DNA of 64,000 bases. It comes from Diphasiastrum complanatum (Eukaryota > Streptophyta > Lycopodiopsida > Lycopodiales > Lycopodiaceae). The DNA lies in contig CM055097.1 in the NCBI GenBank assembly GCA_029204225.1, forward strand, positions 54,864,320-54,928,319, written 5' to 3'. The notes below the pieces were generated by a model. It ran no database searches. It was not told the origin of the DNA and worked only from the letters and a program-made list of their open reading frames with translations. The position numbers were made by a program, and so were the translations under genes. Below, in pieces: positions 44,227-56,641 of this stretch (its first letter is position 1; each line of letters opens with the position of its first letter).

Positions 44227-47200
44227 CCACCCACCTCACTATTATGCATCATACACTAGACACGGTATGGTGAGCATCTGTTGCAAGTCTCAGTTTCTAC
44301 ACATACATCTTTATTGCATCTCTATAAAAACTTTGAGCTGCATTTGGGCATTTGCTAACTTCTATGGGCATAAATGAATGTATAGACGCATAGTTGAGGG
44401 GGGGTTGAGAGAGGAAAAAGTGGGAACAAAAACAGTGCAGTGGGGTGGGGAGTGACTCCATCGCCCAATGGGTAAGGCACAGAAGAAAAATATATAAAAA
44501 AAGAAAAAGAAAAAGAAAAACAGAAAAAGAGAGAGAAAGAAAGACTGAGAGAAAAGTAAGAGAAAAAAAAAAAAAAAACTTCAACCGTCTCTATCAGATC
44601 TCGAACCAATTTGTGAGGACGAGTGACGCCTCGCACATCCATAAGAGGTGAGGATGATTTTCCTAATTGATTCCATAGACTAGCGGAAAACTAGTACTTC
44701 CTAGCATCTTGTGTATTGGATCTTAGGACAGTAAGTTGTCCTACATGGACTACTGTCAGAATACAGGGTTTGAGAGAAGAGTCAGTACACAAAGGAGACC
44801 AGATGGTTATTCCCTGGTGACTCCATTCTTAGAGAGTATAAGTTGAATGTCTAAACAAAAAAAGAATTGATCATCACCAGTCTGGACCTGTTTTAGAGTT
44901 GGGGCACTAAAGCCTCATTGCGTATGCATTCATACACACATCAATGACATGGTGTTAGACACAATACTGATGATTTGCATCCATATCATCCCATCTCCAA
45001 TCCTGAGATTTGCATTTGCATATCCCTCCATGCATGGGTCCGAAAGTGGGCATTGCTTTACATATGATGGAATTGGGAGCATTTGCCATTTAGGTCACAG
45101 GTGGGTTTTTGCAGGTATGAAGACACCAAATTGTTCAAAGATGTTGCGGTCAAATCCAATCCGGTTGCATATAGATCCTAAGGGCTAAATCGATGGCCTT
45201 TGGGTAGCTGTTGTTGAAGCCATCCTACGAACTCACTATGGTTAGCATCACCTAGCAAGGGTGCTGAGCCCACTAACTTGATCCACCACCAGGAGCTGGT
45301 CTGCAAAACCAGAGACTCTGGGTCCGCCATATGGGGACCATACTACCTAGTGGTAGATACCAATGTTAGCCGATATTTCCGCACGAAAAATCGGGCTAAT
45401 ATTGAAGTTTGAGTTTGCAATAATTGAAAAAACCGACATGTAAAGCCCGGTTATTAGAGAAAAATCGGCACAAATTGGCCTTAGAATTGGGTCCCAGCCC
45501 GCCCTAAAGTGGCTAGACACAGTTTAAAAGGAACAAATTGACTTTTCAAAAAAACCGTCAAAAATATTTTGTGGTCAAGTTTTGTAAGACCGAGCCAAAA
45601 GTGTCGGTCCACCTAGTATTGGGTCCCAGCCCGCCCTAAATGAGGCTAGAGCAAATTCTGCGGCCTTAGAAATGGCCGGTAAATATTTTACGGCTTTTCA
45701 AAAAATGGCCAGTTGTAAAAAAATAGTCGGTATGACCGTGCTAAAATCTCACCATGTATAGAGTCCATTTTTACTAATATATGATCACTCAGTGTATTTT
45801 TCAGGGAAACCATGTTGTCGTGGGAGCCCTAGTCATGAATGCCGAAAAAGTCAACCACAGAAGAAAAAACCGAGAAAGAAAAGTTTCGGGTAAAAACGGG
45901 ATCGGAAAATATGGATTCAGTGTCAAGGAGTCACAGAAACCCTAACGGCAAAGTTTGGGCAATTTACGGGCAATTAACAAAATGTGCGGGCCAAGTGGTT
46001 ACCCAACAGGCCAAAAATCCTGACAAATGAGCAATAGGCGCACGGCCCTTGAAAAAACGAAGAAAGGCCAAAAATGAAGGTACCCAAAGAAAAAGTGAAG
46101 GCCGCCTACTAAAAATAGGGGTTGAAAAAGGGCCTCACCCAAAATTTGGATATTAAATGCCAAAACACCTTGGAGGCTAAAAAATTTGGGAGGTACACCC
46201 ACTAGCCATTGACATTTTTGGGCTTCTAGGGTGTACAAAAGGGGAAACTTGAATGGCCTCCCTAGCCTTTGACAAAAATGGCATCTTGGCTAGTTTTGGA
46301 AGAGAGCCTTGAATGCACCACTCCCCCACTCTCTTATGGTGGCCACTAGGTGTACTATCAAATGGGTTGAGGACAAATGGCAAAGAGGGCTTGAAGGGCA
46401 TGAAAATTGGCAAAGCCTCATTTTGAAGGGGGACACTTGGGTTTTCCTATAAAAAGGAGCCAACTCTTTGTATTTGTGGATGTGTGTAAGTTGGATGTTG
46501 AGAGTTAAAAGTCATGTTGAGAATTAGTAGTTTTTTATCTTTATTGTCTTGAGTGGCATGGAGAGCTTCATTGCCTTGTTTAAGAGTTGGATGAGCATAG
46601 TGTTAGTAATTCTTGTTGTCTTGTCTTGTAGTTGTTGGGTTAAGCATGAAGTGATTTGGAGTGTAGTTGTCTTTTGTAGTGTTCCCATGGTAGTTGGTTG
46701 CTTGAGAGAATTAGTTCACTTGAATGTTGGTTGCTAAATGAGTTGCTTCTTGGTTGAGGGTTGTGTGGTCCTCACTAGTATGCTTTCATCTTTATGAAAG
46801 AATGATAGTTGTTTGTAAGGAATTGCTTTTGGTTGGCGAATTCTTTGATTGAATATACTGTTTGTGGTTGGAGGGATTGTTTGATACCAGGTGTTCGTGG
46901 GATGTTGGGAGGCTTGCCCTTTTTGGTTATGTCAGGGTTTCACCAAAGTGCTTACATTGTGTGAGTGATGAAAGTTGATTATTCGAGAGGATGGCGTGTC
47001 TTCCAGCTTGTTGTTTTTTTTTATATCATATTGTGTGTGAAACTCACGTGTGTTGGGTGATTGAGTGTAGCATGAGGAGGTGGTCATATCATGTTGATTG
47101 ATGAGAAGTGTTCGAATTGGTTAGTCCCTGTTTGAAAATGTGTGATCACGTCCTTGGTTCACTTCAATTCTTGCATGATTACTTTCTGAGCAACCCTTTT

Positions 47201-49439
47201 TGAGTTTGAAGCCTTCACTGCTATGCGGGTTGCATAAAGTCATGACCCATTGTCGGTGGATCTGCCATGTCCCAGTGCATCAAAAGCAATCTATATCAAA
47301 CTGTTAGAGGCCTCATCACTCTGTCTGTGGTTTGCTAGCAGTCTATTGCGACTTTCTAAGGGCAGTATCAGTAAAAATCAGATTATGAGATCTGTTTTGC
47401 GGCCCTGAACCCACTATTTGGGATCTAGCAGACCCGTTGCAGCTTGCCCTGCTTGTCTGCGGCCACCTGTGGGCTGCCTGCCTGCCTGTGGACCTGTTGT
47501 TTTTCAGCCTACCTGCGGCCACCTGTGGGCTGCCTCCCTGCCTACGACCTACCTGCCTAACTGCGACCTGCCAACAAGCCATTTATAGCTTGTTATCACT
47601 GCCTGCGACCCGCCCATTTCCCTGGTCTGCCTGCGGTTTTCAGACTTGTGTGCAGCCTCAGCCTGTCTACGGCCAGTCAGCCCTCCTCCTTCTTTCTATG
47701 CCTCTGCTACCGTTTTTGCAGTTGTCATGTTTGAGTGAGATCTCTGATGTCTGCCACAGACCTGTCACCGTTTTCACAGTCTAATTACAGCCCTCTATGG
47801 TCTGGAAATATGTCTCTCAGTCTACAACAACCCGTGACTCTTCACAATAACCAGTACGAGGGTTTTTCCAAGGCTAATTTGCTGATTCACAAGACAATCC
47901 AACAATCTGTGAGTGTAAAGCAAGTGGCAAACAAAACACAACCTGGAGTTTTAGAAGCAGCATTCATGACTAGTACTTCAACGATTTCCGGTCACCTATA
48001 TTCGCACTGAGGTATGGGTTTACCTCACATCAATTTTTACTCTCGTGTTTACTTGCTTTCAATTAGAATGTGGGTGCTTGACGTCCGTACTTGCTTTTGC
48101 TCATTGAATGAATGATAGGATACTGAGAATGCATTGTGTAATTGTATGAGGACCTAATCATTTCAATAATTCCGCATTTGCCATGTCCCTATCGGGACCT
48201 AAATGATTGTGATCCTTTCCTTGAACAAGTAGACATTGGGATCAGGTCTATGCGTATTTGTGGGTTTACCGGTAGTATGAACTCAGAATCACTTGCTTGC
48301 AATGAGAATGTTGTTTGCTTGACTTCAGTAATTGCAAGTACCTAACTAGTGAATGGATTGTCGTAGAGTATGGGTCGATTGTGCATTATAGTGAATCGTT
48401 TTTCAGCACGAATTCAAATTCAGTCCGGAATCGTAATATTTTATAAACAGATGCGGCATGGTTAATTAGAATGATGATTGCCTATTTCCAACTTGTTTAA
48501 GGAAAGTGTTAATAAATAAATTTTGTTTCGTACTGATTTAGAATGTGTTGTACGAAGAGAATTGTAGGTTGGGTAGTTTATATTTTGCTGAGTTAGATTT
48601 ATTAAACGGCTATAAGGAATCATCAAGTTTTTTGAAGTGTTTCTTATGGTGTTTGTGATTATGAAGCGTATTAATTGGACCCGACCTCTGTGAAACACCA
48701 GAGCAGGCCGTCCACCATCCGTGGCTGAAGTACACCGCCTTGGTTAAAGCGTCATACTAGTCACACCTGCCGTCGAAACTGTTTAGCGAAATACCTAGAC
48801 CCGACGGTCGGCGAAAATACCGCCACTTAGCAAACAAAGCGGTGCGTATAACTTGCACCCCACGAGCACATCATAGACAGTAAATCAGTTTCCAGCCCAT
48901 GTAAGATCTTTACCAACTGTAAGTCGAATTCACTGGGGAAAGAGACATTAGCGCTCAGAAGTTTTTGCGAAACCATAATTCTAGGAAGCTAGTGAATCAT
49001 TGAACCAAAAGTATTAGCACCCCCTCCTTGCAACCGTATCCTTGAGAGCTTGAAAAACTCTCATTGGTTGGGGAGCACGGGGTAACAGAGGAAGCCCCCA
49101 GGATTGGATGTGGCAGGACCTTCGTTACTCACGTAGGGCATAGCCACCATCAATAGTGGTGCCTCTTGACTTTTTTAGGACGTTTTGGTTGGACCAATCC
49201 CCTGCCAAAAATGGCCCTAACAGATAGCACTGAATTGATCATTTGTAGGGCAAAGCATTTATTATCCAAATTCAAATTAGATAAAGTAGGCCCATGATTG
49301 GTAGGCCCATGTGATTAGTATGTCGATGATTGTCAAGGATGCCTTCATTGCATTAACTCGCGAGACCTATCACTTGCTCCAAAAAGTGAGAAATGTACTA
49401 CCATAAGTATTGTATTGGAAATATAAATTAGGAGTAATA
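44227..49439. other. No gene recognised; long non-coding stretch, probably LTR or UTR of gypsy elements
   Basis: A purine-rich tract lies at 44500-44578. TGGTGACTCCATTCT near 44820 resembles the TGGCGACTCC primer sites of some Tat-type elements, but no LTR end was matched. A phrase beginning ATTGGGTCCCAGCCCGCC is repeated near 45486 and 45617, about 131 bp apart. CCTATAAAAAGGAG near 46447 looks like a TATA box. CTGCCTGC-type repeats with a ~60-bp period fill 47440-47600. Open frames here show no protein motifs. Confidence 0.5.
46445..46460 (+). promoter_or_regulatory. Possible TATA box
   Basis: CCTATAAAAAGGAG in LTR-like DNA. No mapped transcript or gene start nearby, so only a candidate. 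Confidence 0.35.
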
Positions 49440-49449
49440 AAATCCACAA

Positions 49450-50620
49450 AGATTGACCCAAAAGGTACTATGGAAAATGGGTTCTTCTTTTGTACCACCA
49501 AAACATGCTTTTAGCCTGTATACTCCCTCTTGATCTCATGCTCATCACAAAAAGCCTTAAACTTGGTAGATATGTACTCTCCACCATTGTCACTTCTCAA
49601 GCACTTGATCTTTGTGAAAAAATGGTTCTCCCTTGCATTCTTGAACTCAGCAAAGGCATCATACACTTCATCTTTGCTCTTTAGTAGATAGATCCAACAA
49701 AATCCATCAATAAAGTTACATACATAGTAATTCCATGAATATCCGAATGTACAATTTGAAAAGGCTTTCTAGATGTAGATCTAGCATAAGGTAGCCTATG
49801 TGACTTTGACAAAGCACAAGACTCACAAGCATGATTGATGCTACTTAAGGAACTTGGAAGACAATCACAAATTGCTTCCTAGCCATTATCTCTAATGACT
49901 TGAAGCTAGGGTGTCCCATCCTTTTATGTCAAACCTCTTGAATAGACATTTGCTCTCTTGCAACACATCCAACTTGGTTAGCAATAACACAAGCATCTAG
50001 TTTGAACAATTTTCCTTGTCTTTTATCTTTGTAATCAAGATGTCCTTCCTTTTGATCATACAAGTGTCTCCATAAATCTCCACTTTGAGACCTTTACTTA
50101 GCAATTGACTCACACTAAGTAAGTTATTGGTAATAGATGGAATGAACAAAACATCCTCCAAATGAACATTCCTATTTGTAGAGAGAAAAATAGAAATTGT
50201 GCCAATCCCTTTGATTGCACACTCACCATCATTGGCTGTGTAGATCACCCTCTTGTCATCTCCAAATGCCAACAAAGAAGTGAAATACTCTTTGTAAAAA
50301 GTCATGTGTGAACTTGCTCCACTATCAATCCACCATGGATCTAGATCTCCATCATTAGCAAGCATACATGAAGACATCACAAAAGCATCATCATTTGTAT
50401 TTTGAACATCCAATCCATCCTCATCAAGAGTTAGATTACCTTGCTTGTCTCCTTGATCTCTCTTCTTCTTGTAGCACTCACTTGCAAAGTGTCCTTTGAT
50501 GCCACAATAGAAGCACTTGAGCTTTGACCTATCTTTCCTTTTTCCATTTGAAGAAGCGTCCCCTTGATCTTGCCTTTTAGACTACTTACTTTTGTTTTTG
50601 CCCATTAGAGGAGTTTTGAG
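49450..50620 (-). pseudogene. Copia G gag end, protease and partial integrase
   Basis: Nucleocapsid knuckle CFYCGIKGHFASEC (near 50480-50520), then WWIDSGASSHMT of the protease (near 50330), DVLFIPSITNNLLSVSQL and a stop near 49997. Pre-integrase HKRMGHPSFKSLE (near 49900) follows with its preceding Trp codon changed to TGA. Integrase pieces include VHSDIHG and LRSDNGGEYISTKF, containing the first two catalytic Asp residues. The third is lost to truncation. Several frames are involved. Confidence 0.87.
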
Positions 50621-51271
50621 CTCCAAAAAGACCCTTTAAGAATTCGTGCAAGATGTAGTTTATATATTTAAAATATTATAACACTAATACTTTTGACTTG
50701 CCATAACTTTTTAATCGTAGCTCAGAAGTATGTCATGTAACATATCATTACTCTTTTGAAATACAGCAAAAGGTTCCAAAAAGAAATCACAAAGATATGG
50801 AACCTCTCAATTCTTTTCTAGCACTTATATCAAGCAAATCAACACATAGAATAGTGAAATCTTGATCAACCTATGATCTATCCTCAATCTAATGACTCCT
50901 ACCACTTCCTAAGATTGAAACACACTCAAATGAAGTTCAGTAACCTCACTAAATAGAGATCCAATCGAAATTAGGATTTTGACAAAATCACAAATTCTGC
51001 ATGCAATTGCCTATAACTTGATATGCAATCTTGTAGCCACCACTTAGGCTTTTCTAATGCATCAAAAATTGGAAATCTAGTATGTAAGATGTGAAATCAG
51101 AATTAATCAAGTATATAAACCTAATTTGATTTTTGATCTACAAAAGATCCAATCTACATATGCAAAGAACTCGGTTTTTGAGTAGAATTCAATCTAGCAT
51201 GCTCTAGCATTGATATCTCCTCCAAATCCTTGATAGATGTAATTGCTTCCTTCATTACTTGAAATACAAGA
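50621..51271. other. Leader region of copia G
   Basis: AT-rich DNA between the primer site and the first recognisable gag codons. The capsid part of gag is not detectable, so it is deleted or badly decayed. Confidence 0.5.
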
Positions 51272-51283
51272 GCTCTAATACCA

Positions 51284-51751
<468 letters not shown>

Positions 51752-53963
51752 TCGAACATAGTCTATAGTAAAATTGGTCTTTTAAAGATAAAGCTTACTA
51801 TCACGAATGAGCTCCATTTCCACAATAGCAAAAACATTTACAAGATTTGTAGCACCCTTGACTTGTAAGAAGCTCATTGTATGCAAAAGCATGAACAAAC
51901 TTGGCATTATAATAATATCACTTGTTTGAAGTTCAAAAGGAAAAATAACCACCTTTGATAAAAACTTGTAATGAACTATGATCTACCATAACCCGAAGAG
52001 GCTAATTCATTTTGAAGAACTTTTTTTTTTTCTTCTTATCAATTTTGTGTTTGAAATACCTTGTAACTTAAACTTGTTTCAATCATGTAATAAATGAAAC
52101 CTCATTGATGCATATTTGAAAAAAGGGAAGGCAAAATCATAAAAGTGGATAGCAATCCAAATGTGATGGGCTAAAATTTATTATCAATAATGTTTTGAGT
52201 TGATGCACCAAACCAACAATACATTGTGCATTAAATAGTTAGTAATGGTACTCTTAGTATAGTTGAGATTCTCTATTGCTTGGAGTAATATGCAAGCCCA
52301 TTTTATATTAGTTTCAAGACTTCAACAACATTATTGGAGCTAGGCCATAAACAAGATGACTTCTTAAAAGTGAAATCAAGAGATGCTATGGAAGACATAA
52401 GACATCATCCCAATTTCAAAATTTGGCCTTTCTAGTAGCTCCTAGAGATATATCAAAGAATAATCTAGTTTTTAATCAAGTCTAGCCCCATAGTGTTTTG
52501 AGTACTTATAAGATTGTATGTTAGCTCATCTTGAGACATGTATCCCACAAAAGAATGGGATTTTTTTTTGAAGACAAAATTAATTGATCCAAAGGAAGCA
52601 AGCACAAATTGTACACACCTAGATCGATGAGTTATGATCCAAGAGAAAGCAAGACACGCATTGTACACACTACACTATGGGCATAAATAAAAAACATAGT
52701 GAAAACATGAGTTTCCATTGGTTTTTGCAATTATGTTTGATAGTACTAGCAATGTTTGTGTTATTAAGTCATAGTCTAAAAGCTAAATAAGATCTAGAAA
52801 GTAGTTTGTGAAGTCACAAGTGATACAAATTTTTGCTAAGTAATCAAAAGTTATGGATCTATGGATAAGTATAAATGAACTATTGTCTAGTAGAGTCCTA
52901 GGTCCTATTACAAGATTCTCCCAAAATAAAAAAGACATGGTTATGTATGTTAGCATGATCTACTCACCATTTTCCTTGAGTCTTCAACATTTTATGTGTT
53001 ATTATGGAAGGTGTGAGGCATAGGACATTTTGCTTGGTAAGGATTTCCAAAAAAATATAGGCTAGACCTCGCCTAAAACATTCTGCAAATCCTTATTGAG
53101 CAAAACGTCATCTGCTCGGCACATTCCATTGTAAATGAGTACCTTTGACTTTTTTCATACATTTTATGAAACGTAATGAAGACTTTGACTCTAAATGACC
53201 AATTTGAAAGTGCCACATGGCAGCCGTACGCCTGAGGCCTAACGCGAAGGGTGGAAAGCACAGGACATCCATTTGGAAAAAAACACATGTATATTATGCT
53301 TTTTAAGCTGTTCAAAAAAGGGGCAGAATAATCACAAGTATCCATTACTTTCATATATTAGTTCGTAAATAAGTTCTTAAGAAATGCCAAAGTAAAAAAT
53401 AATACATTTCATATTGTAAAAACAATTCTTTGCCAAATCTCATGGAAGCATCTGTGTATAGTGGTAAGGGAAAAGCAGAACACTATATTCATCATCTCTT
53501 TTCTATAGTAAGTTTTGAAGTTCAAGTCAAGACAAGAATGCTCCAGGCATATAACAATGCTATTTGTTAGAATGTGTTTCTGCCTATAAGGTAATAAAAA
53601 TTGTGAAGATACTGGACGTCTTTCCAGTAGGATTCTCTAATCTTTGCTTTGGGATAGCAGCCGGAAGCCATACCCACCCGATAATTGCTGGCCGAAAGCT
53701 AACCACTCAAGAACAACATAACTTGGTCTGAGTTTGCAGTCTGAGCTCATTGTTTTCAAAAAACTGGTGATTTTAGAGCCCTGTTGCTTGGAGAGAAAGA
53801 TTGATGCCTAATCCGATTAGATCTTCTCACAGGAGTCATTTGTTCATTTCCTGAACCCTGCAAACACAGTATTACATCTGATCAACCACAAAAATATTTT
53901 CCGTCAAATAAACAGGGAAGCCGAATTGATGATAAGAGAGGTGAAAGACAAATGAATCTGTTT
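51752..53963. other. No gene recognised; 3' flank of the membrane-protein gene
   Basis: AT-rich DNA with no protein motif. The last ~500 bp probably include the 3' UTR and terminator of the minus-strand gene ending at 53964; no polyadenylation site is asserted. Confidence 0.5.
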
Positions 53964-56641
53964 CTATTTGCAGTTGGAATCTGGCAGCACCTTTTGTGAA
54001 ACTACACGTTTGTAGACAGTGAAGCTGCCTAAAGGAGAATCCTCAAAAGTTTCTGGACTCATGATAAACTCTTCTTTGTTGTTTGAGTCACCGGTCTCTG
54101 GAGTGTAGTCACCATCAAATTCTCTCTTAGTACCTCCTCTCACAGTATTTGGCTTTAAAAGTTTGATAAAAGCTTCTCTGGCACCTGGAAGATCCATTCT
54201 CACTTCATGCAAGTTGACCAGCTTGAGATGCATTGACAATATGGGAAGCCCTATGATCAAAGGCAATAGGAATAAGAAAAGCCACCACCAATACCCGTTT
54301 CTCAGGACTCCTTTACTTTTGGAGTTTGTTGATGTGAAAGAAATATCATCACTGGCAATAGAATTTTTTTCATTTTCTTGATCTTCTGTCACGAAATCAC
54401 TACTACCCTGACCTCTTAGGGCTTTCATTTGTGAGGTTTGAACACCCTGTTGAGAACCTTCACATTCATTTCCTTGTTTGTTGTCAATAGAAATGTCCTG
54501 TGGGAGACTGATGTCACTACTAGCTTGCACATTCTTTTCTTTAATCGGAATTGGTCGTTCAACGGAATGGATCTCCGTCAAGGACGAAAATTCCTTCTGC
54601 TGTATTGAACTCGAACGATCAGTTACTACTTCTTGAAGGGCTTGGACACTGGTAACTTCCCGGAAGAATACAGATTCTTCTTCTTCCATTCTAAGTGTTT
54701 CTGATTTACCAGCTTTTTCCTCGTCATTGATTGCAAATAGCAAATTTGATTTGGGAGAATTAGTCGAAAATAGTGTCTTTTGAATGACTTCCTTTTCGTT
54801 CTCAGGCAATGTGTTAAAAATATGCTTTTCGAGGAAAACATCATACTCTGAGAACCAATCCCACTTGGCAGCCTCAGAAGACAAAGAGTCCTCCTTTCCT
54901 TGATTTTCAACGAATACTTTCTGAGCCATGTTTTGCAAAGGCTTTGTCCATAAACTCACTCCAATTTTCCAATCATCCATACTGCCCTTGAAGAAATGAC
55001 AAGTGCTCCATTGATTGTAAGACGAAAATCTTATACTAATACTGCTCAATGTAATGTCAAATCTCTCCTTCAGAGTTTTTACATTCCTCTGCAGTTGGTT
55101 TATATCTACAGCCATTTGTGCTGGGTTAGACTCTGTTAGCCACAGTCCCTCGCATCCTTTTACGAGCTTCACAGTAGAAGCTTGGAATTTGATATCCGTC
55201 CACTGCCACGAAGGCAATAGTTTATCATGTACCATGGTTGGAAGAATGCCTGGACTGTTTTGTGCCAGCAAAATAAAACCCGCAAGACCCATTAACCAAA
55301 CGGTGAAAATTACGCGTCGGAGAATGCTCCCTCGTTTAGAAACTTCAAATTCTTCGTCGTCTTCATCAACACTCGCACCTGCTTCACCGACCTTCAGGAG
55401 TTTTAAGTTTACAGACACAGTTGCCCTTTCCTCATCTTCAGACTTCTCTGTTTTTTTTTCTAATAGCAATGATTTGTCGGCCTCAATCATAGCACTACTT
55501 GAAGTTCCATGCTTGCTTTCCGATTGATGAAACTCCAGGGAAACAGGCAAAGATGAAAAGGCAGAAGTGGGCGTTGTTCCAGAGCTGGGCGACTCTGTTA
55601 CACGCTCATAAGTTTGCAAATGACTCGTGTCCGCGCTATCCATATCCTCCGAATCAACACAGCTGATCGGGATGTGAATGCGATCCAACTGCCATTTTGG
55701 CCGATCTCGAAAATTCTGGGGTTTAAGATCCTCAGCCTCCTCTTCTGATCTGGGAAAGTTACTATCTGCCGACAAAAAAGCAGAACAGGGAAAAGATGCC
55801 TTTGGAATCTGACTACGTGGGCTCAGTTCATCTTTGCGTGCAGCTATTGTTGGCTGGCTTTCAGAGGAACTGTAGACCAAAGCTGAAGATGGGTGAAACT
55901 GCAGCAATCCTACACTTATGGGAGTCGGCAATTGCGTAGAAAAGTTCCTCGGCATATTTTCTCCCTCGAATTCTAAGGTTGAATGTGAGCTGTCGCTGGC
56001 AGCCTTGAACAGCTCTATGCGTCTACAGCGTGCTTTACTTTCCTCCACGCGAGATACACTGTAATTTTCATTTTTCTCGCAGAGTATCTTCTTTGGGGAA
56101 GCTTGAATGGGGGCTGAGGCAAGGCATGAGATGGAGCCCTTGCTGGCTTGCGAAAGGGGTGACCTTTCGGAACCTTTTATCCTTCCATGCTTTTGGAAGC
56201 GCTCGTTTACCTTGTGTCCTGAAAAGGACCTTGAAGAAAGCATTAGCTCCTTCACGTTCCTTGAATCCCTCCTTCGGTCATCTGCACAACAAATGCACTC
56301 ATTAATCAACACAGATGTACTATGAGATCACCACTATCTCACTCATCAGCTGAATGAAAAGCCAAAAAAGCTTCCCAGCGTTCCACCAGGAGATGGCATC
56401 AAAGCTTCATCCACATTAATTAAACAAAAGCAGCTACAAAGCACAACCGAAACACAAGCCAGGAGCTACCATCTACGCTACTGTCAAGGAAGAGAGGGTT
56501 GTCGTGGCTTCTGGGGCCTCTCATCTGCTGCTTGTGCATCTTGTATTGAGTTCCATTTCCCACCCAAGGAATTGTTTTCGGTTTAGCGGGTGATAGTGGC
56601 TTGATTCGATCTGTCAAGTGAGGTCTGTTCGCAAAAGACAT
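53964..56641 (-). CDS. Plant-type two-pass membrane protein of unknown function, two exons
   Basis: Exon 1 is 56641-56470 (start MSFANRPHLTDRIKPLSPAK) and exon 2 is 56281-53964. The 188-bp intron has a GTAGCT donor and a GTGCAG acceptor, phase 1; the exons sum to 829 residues. An alternative donor a few codons earlier (GTAGCG) would also keep the frame. The N-terminal ~370 residues are Ser/Pro-rich and probably disordered, with an acidic patch (VDEDDEEFEV). Hydrophobic spans are near residues 378-397 (IFTVWLMGLAGFILLA) and 721-740 (WWWLFLFLLPLIIGLPIL). The ~320-residue loop between them has two Cys and a Trp/Phe-rich part (SSYNQWSTCHFF). The short tail ends with SPETFEDSPLGSFTVYKR, a conserved-looking motif. 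The clean frame and codon use mark a live host gene; function unknown. Confidence 0.78.
56282..56469 (-). other. Intron of the membrane-protein gene
   Basis: 188 bp, GT donor at 56469 and TTGTTGTGCAG acceptor before 56281 on the minus strand. The donor is the less certain end. Confidence 0.65.

Noticed and set aside
44440-44640. tRNA-like or SINE-like segment (GCCCAATGGGTAAGG and CTCGAACC)
   Set aside because: The box-A-like and box-B-like pieces are ~130 bp apart, separated by a purine tract, and do not fold into a tRNA shape by inspection; too weak to call a SINE.
44810-44830. TGGTGACTCCATTCT as a Tat-type primer-binding site
   Set aside because: It resembles such sites, but no LTR end lies directly before it and no matching LTR pair was found.
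47343-47784. Cys/Ala/Leu-rich frames on both strands
   Set aside because: They arise from a CTGCC-rich imperfect repeat and change frame with repeat length.
55054-55527. 157-residue plus-strand frame
   Set aside because: It is antisense to the membrane-protein exon and lacks motifs; the minus-strand frame is far longer and carries the splice sites.
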